From: Azospirillum brasilense
GTDB taxonomy: Bacteria; Pseudomonadota; Alphaproteobacteria; Azospirillales; Azospirillaceae
Direction of reading: 5' to 3'
Assembly: GCF_008365405.1 (NCBI RefSeq)
Contig: NZ_QOKV01000001.1
Coordinates: 310,001-374,000 of the forward strand
DNA length: 64,000 bases
The notes beneath the pieces were generated by a model. It saw only the letters and a program-made list of their open reading frames with translations, had not been told where the DNA came from and did no database searches. Shown piece after piece: positions 26,401 through 34,056 of the stretch. How positions within the stretch are numbered: the stretch's first letter is position 1; each line of letters begins with the position of its first letter. Both the position numbers and the translations under genes were made by a program.

Positions 26401-28907
26401 GCGGCGATGCGCGCCTCCAGGTCGGTCAGGCATTCCGGGTTGCGCAGGGTGGAGGTGTCGCCCAGCGGCTCCCCGTTCATCATCGCCGTCAGGAAGCGGC
26501 GCATGTATTTGCCGGAGCGCGTCTCGGGAAAGGCCGGGACGGCGAGGATGTCGGAGGGGACGGCGACCGCGCCCTTCTCCTGCCGCACCAGATCCTTGAG
26601 GCGGCGCTCGTCGTCCGCCGTCAGGTCGCGACCCTTGGCGGGCAGGACGAAGGCGACGGGGGTCAGGCCCTTCTCGCGGTGGGGGGCGCCGACCACGATG
26701 ACGTTGCCGACCGGGCTGTCGGGGTTGATCTGCTTGTCGCGCAGGATCGCGCCCTCGATCTCCTCCGTGCCCATGCGATGGCCGGACACGTTGATCACGT
26801 CGTCGGACCGGCCGTGCAGGCTGAAGCTGCCGTCCTCGTAGCGCCGCGCGAAGTCGCCTTGCAGGTAGGCCCAGACTGGCTGGCCGTCGGCGTCGTGGAA
26901 GCGCCCGAAATAGGTCGCCACGAAGCGGTCGAAGTCGCCCCTCCAGCCGGGCTTGCCAACGTTGTCCGCGTCGCCCCAGATGGTGCGGGTCAGGTAGGGG
27001 TAGGGGGCGGTGACGACGATCTCGCCCTTCTCCTCCGCCTCGGCGGGGCGGAAGGCGACGCGGCCCGCGGCGTCCGGCTCGCTCTCGGGCACCCAGACGT
27101 CGCCGAGAACCCAGGGCAGCGGGTAGGTGTGGGCGTCGGCGCGCAGCGGCTGGTCGGGGTTGCCGTAGGGGTGGGTCCAGACGATGCCGCCATGCTCCGT
27201 CGCCCAATAACTGTTGATGTATTGCGGCGTCATCACCGCCATGCCGAAGGCCTGGACGGCGGGGCTGGTCGGCTCGGCGCAGAAGGTCGCGACACGCAAG
27301 GACGAGCGGTCGTAGCGCTCCACGTCGGCGCGGTTCTCCGGGTGGGTCATGACCGTCTTCAGGAAGGTCACGCCCGCCTTGAAGATGGTGACCTTGTGCC
27401 GCTCGATGATCGAGGCGAAGCGCCCGGCGTTGGGGAAGACGGGCGCTCCCTCCGTCACGATGCCGGGAATGCGGGCGGCGAGGCTGGCGGTGATGAGGTA
27501 GCTCTGGCCGGTGATCCAGCCGGGATCGGCGACGACGTAGATCGCGTCGCGGCCCGGCAGGGCGTCGAAGCTGACCTTCATGGTGTGGGCGAGGCCGGCG
27601 ACGTAGCCGCCATGGACATGCACCACGCCCTTCGGCTTCCCGGTGGAGCCGGAGGTGTAAATGATGAACAGCGGATACTCGGCGTCCACTGGCAGGCAGG
27701 GAACGGACTTCGCCACGGCGGCGTAGAGTGCCCGGTCGTTCAGCGCTCGCAACGCCTCCATGCCGGGCAGCCCGGCAGCGGCGCACAGCTCCGCCTCGGC
27801 CTTCGCCAGCAGCTCGTGCGCCCAGACGTCGCGGCCCTCGGTCCAGGGAATGTCGGGAAGCCCGGCGTGGCGGACGACGATCACCGCCTCGACCCGTGGC
27901 GGGGCGGCGGTCAGCGCCTCGGCGACGCTGGCGCGCAGGTCGGCCACGGTGGCGGCGTCGAGCGTCCCGGCGCGGTCCAGCGCCCGGCCCAGCTCCCGCA
28001 TCACGTCGGCGGGGGCGACGGTGATCTCCCCCTCCAGCCCGCGGCGCACCGGCTCCATCAGGGCCACGTCGCCTAGGTTTGCGTCGCCCAGCTTGGCGCG
28101 CAGCACCTCCTCGGTGATGCGCAGCGCCGTGGGCAGGGCGACGAAACGGTCGAGCGCCGGGTCGCTGTAGGCCTCCTTGAAGGGAGCCATCTCGGCGTTG
28201 CGGCTGGCGCCGTCGGCGGTGATGACGACGCGGGCGCCGGCGTTCTCGATGCGGTCGGACAGCGTCTTGTCGGAAAAGCCGCCGAACACCGCGGTGTAGA
28301 TGACGCCAATGCGTTTAGCCCCCTCCGTCCAGACGATCTGGTCGAGGATGTTGGGCATGTTGAGCGCGATGCGGTCGCCCTGGCGGAGGCCGAGTCCGCG
28401 CAACGCCAGGGCGGCGAGGGCCGAGCGGATCAGCAGCTCGCGCCGGGTCAGCGTGACGTGATGGACCGGGCCCCCGCGCCCGCCGTTGGCGGCGGCGTCC
28501 CAGCGGTCGCCCTCGTACCAGTAGGCGGTCTCGGCCCCATGGCCGGACAGGACGTGGCGGTCCACCTCGTTGAAGGCGGCGTTGGTCAGCCCGCCCGCGA
28601 ACCAGCGGTAGAAGGGCGCCTCCGATCCCTCGAACGCTTGCGTCCAGGGCGTCCAACCCGCCCGCTCCGCCGCCTCGCCCGTCGCGGCGTTCCAGCCGCG
28701 CCACACGCCGTCGGCGTCGCGCATCAGCCAGTTGGCGCCGTCGAACCAGTGGATCGTCTCCGCGGCGATGGCGCCGTGGAAAGCGCCGGGATCGGCCGCG
28801 CAGGCGGCGCGCTGGCTCTGCCAGTCCGCGGCGGAGCGGATGGGGTTGACGGCGACGTCCTGCGGCAGCGGCGGCTGTCCGGCGGACTCCGCGACGGCGT
28901 GATCCAT
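23496..28907 (-). CDS. pcs: Trifunctional propionyl-CoA synthase (CoA ligase + enoyl-CoA hydratase + enoyl-CoA reductase)
   Basis: The 1803-residue protein has the three-domain order and the length of propionyl-CoA synthase from the 3-hydroxypropionate bicycle, which turns 3-hydroxypropionate into propionyl-CoA via acrylyl-CoA with ATP and NADPH. Residues about 30-860 form an acyl-CoA synthetase with IYTSGSTGKPKGVVH (about 420) and the catalytic Lys in ETRSGKYMRR (about 799). Residues about 870-1170 form a crotonase domain with GVALGGGCELAMACH (about 969). Residues about 1240-1803 form a zinc-independent MDR reductase with AAGTGYRALFTAL. A palindromic repeat interrupts the crotonase domain in frame at about 1070-1104. 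The ATG at 28907 follows GGGAGGAAAGC. The gene heads an operon with an ABC transporter. Confidence 0.9.
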   Translation of the reverse strand: MDHAVAESAGQPPLPQDVAVNPIRSAADWQSQRAACAADPGAFHGAIAAETIHWFDGANWLMRDADGVWRGWNAATGEAAERAGWTPWTQAFEGSEAPFYRWFAGGLTNAAFNEVDRHVLSGHGAETAYWYEGDRWDAAANGGRGGPVHHVTLTRRELLIRSALAALALRGLGLRQGDRIALNMPNILDQIVWTEGAKRIGVIYTAVFGGFSDKTLSDRIENAGARVVITADGASRNAEMAPFKEAYSDPALDRFVALPTALRITEEVLRAKLGDANLGDVALMEPVRRGLEGEITVAPADVMRELGRALDRAGTLDAATVADLRASVAEALTAAPPRVEAVIVVRHAGLPDIPWTEGRDVWAHELLAKAEAELCAAAGLPGMEALRALNDRALYAAVAKSVPCLPVDAEYPLFIIYTSGSTGKPKGVVHVHGGYVAGLAHTMKVSFDALPGRDAIYVVADPGWITGQSYLITASLAARIPGIVTEGAPVFPNAGRFASIIERHKVTIFKAGVTFLKTVMTHPENRADVERYDRSSLRVATFCAEPTSPAVQAFGMAVMTPQYINSYWATEHGGIVWTHPYGNPDQPLRADAHTYPLPWVLGDVWVPESEPDAAGRVAFRPAEAEEKGEIVVTAPYPYLTRTIWGDADNVGKPGWRGDFDRFVATYFGRFHDADGQPVWAYLQGDFARRYEDGSFSLHGRSDDVINVSGHRMGTEEIEGAILRDKQINPDSPVGNVIVVGAPHREKGLTPVAFVLPAKGRDLTADDERRLKDLVRQEKGAVAVPSDILAVPAFPETRSGKYMRRFLTAMMNGEPLGDTSTLRNPECLTDLEARIAAWKRGQQRAEEQTLIERQRFLSVQYDRLADGVRMATVTIDNPPVNALSDRLLDELDTLVAHLARRTDVRAVVVTGTGRNFVAGADIRQLLDEVRDEDEARALPAKAHAVFRAIAALDKPVFAAIRGVALGGGCELAMACHVRVADPRARLGQPEINLFLPPGYGGTQRLPRLLLRKDPERGYGRALEILLSGRQIDARTALEYGLVDVVARGADDALTLAKAMAREAALAPSTSHAPSPALPRFAGEGACSPPPPKAGEGAREAGGRGPEVMRLLRQAHSVGRGPVADTIVQLVDTGLRDGFDAGAKAEIAAFARFLLDSEHGAKKGIALFLEKKSPPLPARPRRDSRDGVLPIGSPFVPGATPLPRWQLAQAVVRDLETGAAAHGDPAQAETEVVIPVPEPGPNQALVYVLASEVNYNDVWALTGIPISLFDEHDEDVHVTGSGGVGMVVRLGEALQAQGRLAVGDLVAVYSGVSDLLDPEAGADPMFTDFHIQGYQSPDGSHQQFMLADGPQLFPLPPGLALEEAGSYMLAAGTGYRALFTALDVQPGKRLLVEGAAGGTGAWTVELALARRMKVTGMVSSERRAAAIRARGAGAVDRSVAEAAFTRIPADPEQWAAWEEAGRPYLDALRAANGGQLVDYAVSHAGETTFPRTFQSLADGGALTFFGASSGYHMTFLGKPGSAEPAEMLRRARLRPGEAVLVFYGAGAVGLRDDMALSAIEAARESGARVCVVTDRDSERDFVLSLGYGEALAGAVSLAEIKRRVPHFDWPDTMPDLPDPQRETAAFKEAVRLFTEDTFKPLGQAVGRILRAADNPRGMPDVVVERARRDTLAVSTMLVKPHTGRVVFCGDMSGRRYSFYAPQVWMRQRRILMPSAAIVGTHLSNAAEIAGLNRVIASGAVRVPTTYLGAWDELPALHQAMWENRLPEATGGAAKAVVNHALPEAGLTSRDELLIAWAGSATGKGQ
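25598..25698. repeat. Palindromic repeat R3, translated in frame inside pcs
   Basis: About 100 bases with the family ends CCCCCTCCC and GGGGAGGGGGC, and internal CCCGCTTCGCGGG and CTCCCGCGAAGCGGGGGAG palindromes. The pcs frame reads through it without a stop, adding about 34 residues such as SPALPRFAGEGACSPPPPK and GEGAREAGGRGP. The insert lies between two helical parts of the hydratase domain. Confidence 0.9.
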
Positions 28908-28967
28908 GCTTTCCTCCCGATCGGGCATTTCTTCTTTGGCGGCCACGTCTTTTGCGCGGCGGGCATC

Positions 28968-28998
28968 ACTATAGCGCGGCGCCCTGCATGGGCCGCAA
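28968..28998 (-). promoter_or_regulatory. Putative pcs operon promoter
   Basis: On the minus strand TTGCGG (28993-28998) precedes TATAGT (28968-28973) by 19 bases, slightly long. The leader would be about 55 bases. It lies in the 174-base gap shared with the divergent cupin gene, which also holds a GTATGCCGTATACG element near 29021-29034. Confidence 0.35.
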
Positions 28999-29081
28999 TG
29001 GCGCCGTGCGCGGCGGGGGTATGCCGTATACGCGGCTTTCGGTCATACTCGCTGCAATCAAAGACGAGGGGAGGAAACGAC

Positions 29082-29501
29082 ATGTCCGAAAACGACGCGC
29101 CCGCGAATGATGCGGTGACCTTCGCGGTCAGCCATCCCGATCCGGCGGACTTCAAGCGCGACGGGCTGCGGCCCTTCTTCGAATACCGCGACCTGGGCAT
29201 CCGCGCCGCCACGGCGGGGAAGGCGAACGCCCACGTCATCCGCGCCCGCCCCGGCGAGCCGTCGCACGGCGGCTGGCACCGGCACGCGCTGGATTTTCAG
29301 ATGGTCTATGTGCTGAAGGGCTGGGTGAAGTTCGCTTACGAAGGCGTGGGAGAGGTGCTGCTGCAGGCCGGCTCCTGCGTGCATCAGCCGCCGGGCATCC
29401 GGCATGTCGAGATCGCCCATTCCGACGATTTGGAGATGCTGGAGATCACGCTTCCCGCCGACTTCCCGACCGAGGCTGCCGAGCCACCGGCTGGCGACTG
29501 A
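29082..29501 (+). CDS. Cupin domain protein
   Basis: A 139-residue single-domain cupin. Cupin motif 1 is HGGWHRHALDFQMVYVLKG, with His residues placed to bind a metal, and motif 2 is QPPGIRHVEIAHSDD. Such small cupins can be enzymes, regulators or binding proteins, and nothing here decides which. The ATG at 29082 follows GGGGAGGAAACGAC, a strong ribosome binding site. The gene is divergent from pcs across 174 bases, so it may act in the same pathway or respond to the same signal. Confidence 0.82.
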   Translation: MSENDAPANDAVTFAVSHPDPADFKRDGLRPFFEYRDLGIRAATAGKANAHVIRARPGEPSHGGWHRHALDFQMVYVLKGWVKFAYEGVGEVLLQAGSCVHQPPGIRHVEIAHSDDLEMLEITLPADFPTEAAEPPAGD

Positions 29502-29706
29502 CTTTCGCCGAAAAAGTGCCGGTCGCACCCGTCGCGACAAACGACGGTGCGGCCGGCCAGATGCTTTGGAGGAATCGCCGCCACGGCCACAGGGAACGAC
29601 GCGGCCACGGGACGCTTCGTTGCAAAGGAAAGCAATGCCCATGCCAGCGCTTGGGTGGGCTCCCGGCGGGCGGTTTTCCTCGCTTCTGGGGAGGGTCTCC
29701 GAACCG

Positions 29707-29732
29707 CACCTGTCTGGAGGACTGGACAGGTG
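29707..29732. other. Hairpin in the gene-free stretch 29502-29834
   Basis: CACCTGTC and GACAGGTG form an 8-base stem around a 10-base loop. There is no T-run, so it is not a standard terminator. The surrounding 333 bases between the cupin gene and the next gene have no credible coding region; several short frames exist but show no conserved features. Confidence 0.4.
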
Positions 29733-29834
29733 ACCGGATCGCCGGACAGGCGGGTGGGCGCCACCGTTCTGGCATGTTGGGCGTGTCGAGGGTATTAGGG
29801 CGGTGTGCGGCGGCGTTATGAGGATGCGGACGGG

Positions 29835-30449
29835 ATGCCCGAGGTCGAGATCTCCCGCGAAGACAAGGGGCAGGCGACGGTGTTCGAGGCGTCGCCGTCC
29901 AGCGTGCCGCCCCAGCGCTACGCCCATCTCCTCTACGCCGCCCTGCTGCTGGCCGGTTTCGTCGTCGTGGCCGAACTGACGCTGGAACCGACGGCCTCGA
30001 TGCTGCGCTGGTTGGGAGTGCTGTGCGCGGTGCCGCTTCTGCTGATGTGGGTGATCACGCTGCTGCGGGCGGCGCGGCGCAGCGCCGTGCGTCTGGTCGT
30101 GGCACCGGACGGATTGACCGCCCATGGACAGCTGGTTCCCCACAACACGATCCGCGGGGTGGCGCTCTATCCGCCGCAGGGCAAACGCCCGCTGTTCGTG
30201 GCCCGCATCCAGACGATGACCTCGCAGCAGCACCAAAAGGAACTGGCGCTGGCCGGTGGGGATGTGGATGCGGAGGAGGACGGGAAACCGGGGAAGGGGC
30301 GTCGGCGGCGCGCCGGCTACCGGCTGCTGCTGCTGCGCCGCAACAATATGCCGGCGCTTGTGCTGGTGCGCGGCCTCACCCTGTCGGGCGGCGAGACGCT
30401 GATGGCCGGGCTGGCCGCGGAACTGCGCCGCCACAGCCGGCCGGCCTGA
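29835..30449 (+). CDS. Two-helix membrane protein of unknown function (PH-like domain)
   Basis: A 204-residue protein that I do not recognise. After about 25 polar residues there are two membrane helices (LLYAALLLAGFVVVAEL and LGVLCAVPLLLMWVITLL). A cytoplasmic domain of about 120 residues follows, beginning RLVVAPDGLTAHGQLVPHNTIRGVAL. This has the look of a bacterial PH-like domain, common in small membrane proteins. A basic loop (GKGRRRRAGYR) interrupts it. The start is uncertain: the ATG at 29835 is used, but an in-frame GTG at 29805 is open. It converges on the DUF3126 gene with a hairpin between. Confidence 0.6.
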   Translation: MPEVEISREDKGQATVFEASPSSVPPQRYAHLLYAALLLAGFVVVAELTLEPTASMLRWLGVLCAVPLLLMWVITLLRAARRSAVRLVVAPDGLTAHGQLVPHNTIRGVALYPPQGKRPLFVARIQTMTSQQHQKELALAGGDVDAEEDGKPGKGRRRRAGYRLLLLRRNNMPALVLVRGLTLSGGETLMAGLAAELRRHSRPA

Positions 30450-30488
30450 CATTTGTCCTAAGTTCTATCGACGCGCGGGCAAGCGCCC

Positions 30489-30508
30489 CTCCCGCCGCGG
30501 GGCGGGAG
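30489..30508. terminator. Hairpin between convergent genes
   Basis: CTCCCGCC and GGCGGGAG form a perfect 8-base stem with a GCGG loop. It lies between the stop codons of the membrane protein gene and the DUF3126 gene. No T-run follows, so termination is an inference from position. Confidence 0.45.
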
Positions 30509-30543
30509 AGGACCGCGCTGGAAAGACGCCGGAAGGGCGTGGC

Positions 30544-30804
30544 TCAGCGACGGACCGTCGGGGCTGCCGGCAGGTCTTCTTCCAGGATGACGACGTGCAG
30601 GGCGTAGGAGACCTCACCCTCGTCCACATCGCGGTGCAGGGTGCCGACGAACTCGTCGCCCAGCATGACTTCTGCGGACTGGCCGGCCTTCTCGGGCGGC
30701 TGGATGATGATCTTGTCGTTGCCGAGAGTCTTGCGCAGATAGCTCTGCACGCGGGCGATTTCGGTTTCGGTCATCTTGGCGACCGTCGGCTTGGCGGGCG
30801 GCAT
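30544..30804 (-). CDS. DUF3126 family protein
   Basis: An 86-residue soluble protein with no signal peptide or membrane segment. The core EIARVQSYLRKTLGNDKI followed by SAEVMLGDEFVGTLHRDVDEGEVSYAL matches the DUF3126 family, which is common in alphaproteobacteria and has no known function. The frame begins at a clear ATG (30804). It is a single-gene unit convergent with the upstream membrane protein gene. Confidence 0.85.
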   Translation of the reverse strand: MPPAKPTVAKMTETEIARVQSYLRKTLGNDKIIIQPPEKAGQSAEVMLGDEFVGTLHRDVDEGEVSYALHVVILEEDLPAAPTVRR

Positions 30805-30832
30805 GGCATGATCCCTGTGTTGTCGAAGGGGT

Positions 30833-30861
30833 CATATAGAAACCTTTCGGGCAAAGGGAAA
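30833..30861 (-). promoter_or_regulatory. Putative promoter of the DUF3126 gene
   Basis: On the minus strand TTTCCC (30856-30861) and TATATG (30833-30838) are spaced by 17 bases, about 30 bases before the start codon. Confidence 0.4.
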
Positions 30862-31064
30862 GCACAACATCGCCCTGGATCGCGCATTCGCCGGTCCCGC
30901 CCTCCGGGCTCTCCGTCTTTCTTGCGGGGGACCATGCCCCCGCCTGTGGTGAGCCGTTAGCCGGATTTGTCCTCTTGTTCCGGGTTGCGCGGCCAAATAC
31001 TGGACGGATTGGAATGTGGGAGCGTCCTCGCTCCGCCGTCCGGTGACCATGGCATGGGGTGACC

Positions 31065-33812
31065 ATGGCTGCGCGTCTTCGCTGTTTCGTCTCGTGCCGC
31101 TTCGTCCTGGCGGTGACCGCTGGCCTGCTGCTGGCCGTGGCGGCGTGGGCCGTGCCCGGTCTGGCCGCCACCGCGCCGGAGCAGCGCATCGCCCTGGTCA
31201 TCGGCGTCGGCGCCTACCGCCACGCCACCGAACTGCCCAACCCGCGCAACGACGCCCGCGCCATGTCGGCGGCCCTGCGCAAGCTTGGCTTCGCGGTGGA
31301 GGAGCGCTACGACCTCGACAACCGCGGCATGGCGGAGGCGTTGCGCGGCTTCGGCATCCAGGCGGCGCAGGCCGACGTGGCGCTGCTCTACTTCGCCGGG
31401 CACGGCATGCAGGTGGGCGGCACCAACTTCCTGATCCCCGCCGACGCCCGGCTGGAGCGCGAGCGCGATCTGGTCTACGAGGCGCTGCCGTTGAACCTGC
31501 CGATGGGCGAGCTGGCCCAGGCGCGCAAGCTGGGCATCCTGATCCTGGACGCCTGCCGCAACAACCCCTTCGCCGACCGGCTGGTGCGGTCCGGCACCAA
31601 GCGGACGGAGGTGCATTCCGGCTTTGCCCGGGTCGACGACACGCCGACCGACACGCTGGTCGCCATGGCCACCCGCGCCGACGCGGTGGCCGAGGACGGG
31701 CAGGGCGAACACAGCCCCTACACCGCCTCACTCCTGAAGAACTTCGACGTGCCGGGGCTGGAACTGAGCCTGTTCTTCCGCCGCGTGCGCGACGACGTGA
31801 TGCAGATCACCCAGGGCCGGCAGGAGCCGTTCCTCTATGGCTCGCTGGGGGCCGCCCCCTTCTACTTCAACCCGCTGCCGGAGAACCGCCCGCCGCAGCT
31901 CGCCGCCTTCACGACGCTGGAGGTGTTCGACCGCGGCGGGACGGAGGGGCTTGGCATCGCGCGGCCCAGCGATCCCGACAGCGACCAACTCTTCGCCCAG
32001 GTGACCGGCCTGCCGCGCGGCGGCGGGGTGCGCATCGGCGACCGGGTGGTGCTGATCGGCGACTATCTGACGCTCGACCAGCTCACCGCCGCGACCTTCC
32101 GGGCCGATGCCACCCATCTGGGCGACGCCGGCAGCTTCGATTTCGCGGTGATGGACGGGCGCGGCGGGGTGGCGCGGGGCGCCGTCCCGATCCTCATCAA
32201 GCCGAGCAACCGTTCGCCGGTCGCCGTCGCCGAGCGCAGCGTGCGCGCCGTGGTCAACAGCCTGCGGCTGGAGGTGCCGACCGACCCGGATGGCGACCCG
32301 CTGACCTTCACCGTCAGCACCGTGCCGGAGCGGGGCAAGGTCCGCGACGGCACCACCCCGCTGAAGCCCGGCGACAAGCTGGCGCCGGAGCGGCTGACCG
32401 CCCTGACCTTCGACCCGGAACGGGCGCCGGCCGGCCGCGCCGGGGTGTTCAGCGTGCTGGTCGAGGACGGGCGCGGCGGGCGCACGACGATGAGCGCGCT
32501 GCTGGAGGTCGAGGAGGCCGGTGCCGCCCCGCCGCAGGCCGATCTGGAGGAGTCGCTGTGGCGCCGCGTGCGCGACAGCCGCGACGCCGACGCGCTGGAC
32601 GCCTTCCTGCGGCTGTTCGGCACCGGCCCCTTCGCCGCCCCGGCGCGGGACCGGCTGAACCGGCTGCGCGCCGAATCGGCCAAGGTCGCGGCGCTCTCCT
32701 CGGCGGGTGGGGCGGGGAGCAGCGGGCCGTCTGGCAATGGTGCGGGCAATGGAGCATCCAGCGGCAAGGCGTCTCCGCCGCCGGAGCTTCAGCTCGACAC
32801 CGCCGGGGAGGGGATGTACGTGGCCGTTGCCGACGCTGAACTGCGCGCCGGGCCGGACGCGCGGTCGGAGCGGGTCGGCACCCTTGCCAAGGAGGGTGCG
32901 GTTCGGGTGCTGGGCCGGGTGGCCGACGCCGACTGGTACCGGGTCGCCCTGGATGACGGCACTCAGGGCGGCGTGCAGGGCTTCGTCCGCGGCCCCGCGC
33001 TGCGTCCCGCCGGGCCGGAGGACCGCCAGAGGCTGGCGCTCGCCGCACCGGTCCAGCCGGGGGGCTCTCAGGGGCGGGCGCAGGGCAACGGCGGCAGCTT
33101 CCAGGATTGCCCGGAATGCCCGCCGATGATGCGCATTCCCGCCGGCAGCTTCGTCATGGGCAGCGAGCGCGGCGACGCCAGCCAGCGCCCGCCCCGCCGT
33201 GTCACCTTCGCCCGGCCCTTCGCCATCGGGGTCTATGAGGTGACGGTCGCCAACTGGCGGGCCTGCGTGGAGGGCGGCGGCTGCACCGCCATGCCGCGGA
33301 TGCGCAACCCCTCCGACGACACGCCGGTCCACAACATCCATGTCGAGGACGCGCTGGCCTACACCGAGTGGCTCAGCCGCAAGACCGGGCAGCGCTACCG
33401 CCTGCCGAGCGAGGCCGAATGGGAATACGCGGCGCGCGGCGGCAGTGCGGCGCGCTTCTCCTGGGGCGACAGTCTGACGCCGGGGGCACGGCTGGCCAAC
33501 TGCCGCGACTGCGGCGGGGGCGCCGACCGCTCCCTGCCGGCGCCGGTCGGCAGCTTCCAACCCAACGCCTTCGGCCTCTACGACACCAGCGGCGGCGTGG
33601 CGGAGTGGGTCGCCGACTGCTGGAACCCCGGCTACAAGGGCGCCCCGACGGACGGCGGCGCCTGGACGGAGGGCGATTGCCGCAAGCGGGTGCTGCGCGG
33701 CGGCTCATGGCGGGACGGGCAGGACGCCATCGCCGTCACCGCCCGCATCGGCTACGACGCCGACGTGCGCTATTTCGCCGACGGGTTGCGGGTGGCCCGC
33801 GACCTCAACTGA
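31065..33812 (+). CDS. Secreted caspase-like (C14) protein with SH3 and SUMF1/FGE-like domains
   Basis: A 915-residue multidomain protein. A signal peptide ends near PGLAAT. The caspase-like p20 domain (about residues 40-260) has the His of YFAGHGMQVGG (His113) and the Cys of LDACRNNPF (Cys164), so the catalytic dyad is intact. A cadherin-like Ig region (about 385-485; PTDPDGDPLTFTVST) and an SH3-like domain (about 583-645; LRAGPDARSERVG) follow. The C-terminal 220 residues form a formylglycine-generating-enzyme-like domain (RIPAGSFVMGSE, PSEAEWEYAARGG, VLRGGSWRDGQD). This lacks the Cys residues of true FGE after RGGS, so it is probably a binding fold. Its partner is the pseudocaspase gene next door. 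Confidence 0.88.
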   Translation: MAARLRCFVSCRFVLAVTAGLLLAVAAWAVPGLAATAPEQRIALVIGVGAYRHATELPNPRNDARAMSAALRKLGFAVEERYDLDNRGMAEALRGFGIQAAQADVALLYFAGHGMQVGGTNFLIPADARLERERDLVYEALPLNLPMGELAQARKLGILILDACRNNPFADRLVRSGTKRTEVHSGFARVDDTPTDTLVAMATRADAVAEDGQGEHSPYTASLLKNFDVPGLELSLFFRRVRDDVMQITQGRQEPFLYGSLGAAPFYFNPLPENRPPQLAAFTTLEVFDRGGTEGLGIARPSDPDSDQLFAQVTGLPRGGGVRIGDRVVLIGDYLTLDQLTAATFRADATHLGDAGSFDFAVMDGRGGVARGAVPILIKPSNRSPVAVAERSVRAVVNSLRLEVPTDPDGDPLTFTVSTVPERGKVRDGTTPLKPGDKLAPERLTALTFDPERAPAGRAGVFSVLVEDGRGGRTTMSALLEVEEAGAAPPQADLEESLWRRVRDSRDADALDAFLRLFGTGPFAAPARDRLNRLRAESAKVAALSSAGGAGSSGPSGNGAGNGASSGKASPPPELQLDTAGEGMYVAVADAELRAGPDARSERVGTLAKEGAVRVLGRVADADWYRVALDDGTQGGVQGFVRGPALRPAGPEDRQRLALAAPVQPGGSQGRAQGNGGSFQDCPECPPMMRIPAGSFVMGSERGDASQRPPRRVTFARPFAIGVYEVTVANWRACVEGGGCTAMPRMRNPSDDTPVHNIHVEDALAYTEWLSRKTGQRYRLPSEAEWEYAARGGSAARFSWGDSLTPGARLANCRDCGGGADRSLPAPVGSFQPNAFGLYDTSGGVAEWVADCWNPGYKGAPTDGGAWTEGDCRKRVLRGGSWRDGQDAIAVTARIGYDADVRYFADGLRVARDLN

Positions 33813-34056
33813 CTCCGCTTCGCGTTCGTTGGTGGGACGCACCGTCTGCGGAAGGGACCGCGGCGCCCCCGAAATTGCAGAAATGGGCGTCGGGCCGGTG
33901 CGCTAGACTTGACCGTTCAAAGGCTTGGCGATCCGTGAACCGGACGGCCCGATCACGGGAGGCCGGCGGTGCCTTCGACCAAAATCATTACAGCCGCCGC
34001 TGCCTAAGACTCCCTAAAGGGGTGGTCAAAGAGAAAATCAGGTGGAGGGTATCGAC

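Noticed and set aside
23496..28907. Assembly artefact joining three separate genes
   Set aside because: The ligase-hydratase-reductase order and total length match known propionyl-CoA synthase, and the frame is open throughout.
29516..29821. Possible small gene in the gap after the cupin gene
   Set aside because: Three overlapping frames are open at once, none has a good ribosome binding site or domain, and composition is that of non-coding GC-rich DNA.
33122..33812. True formylglycine-generating enzyme domain
   Set aside because: The Cys residues expected after RGGS in the active enzyme are missing, so only the fold is claimed.
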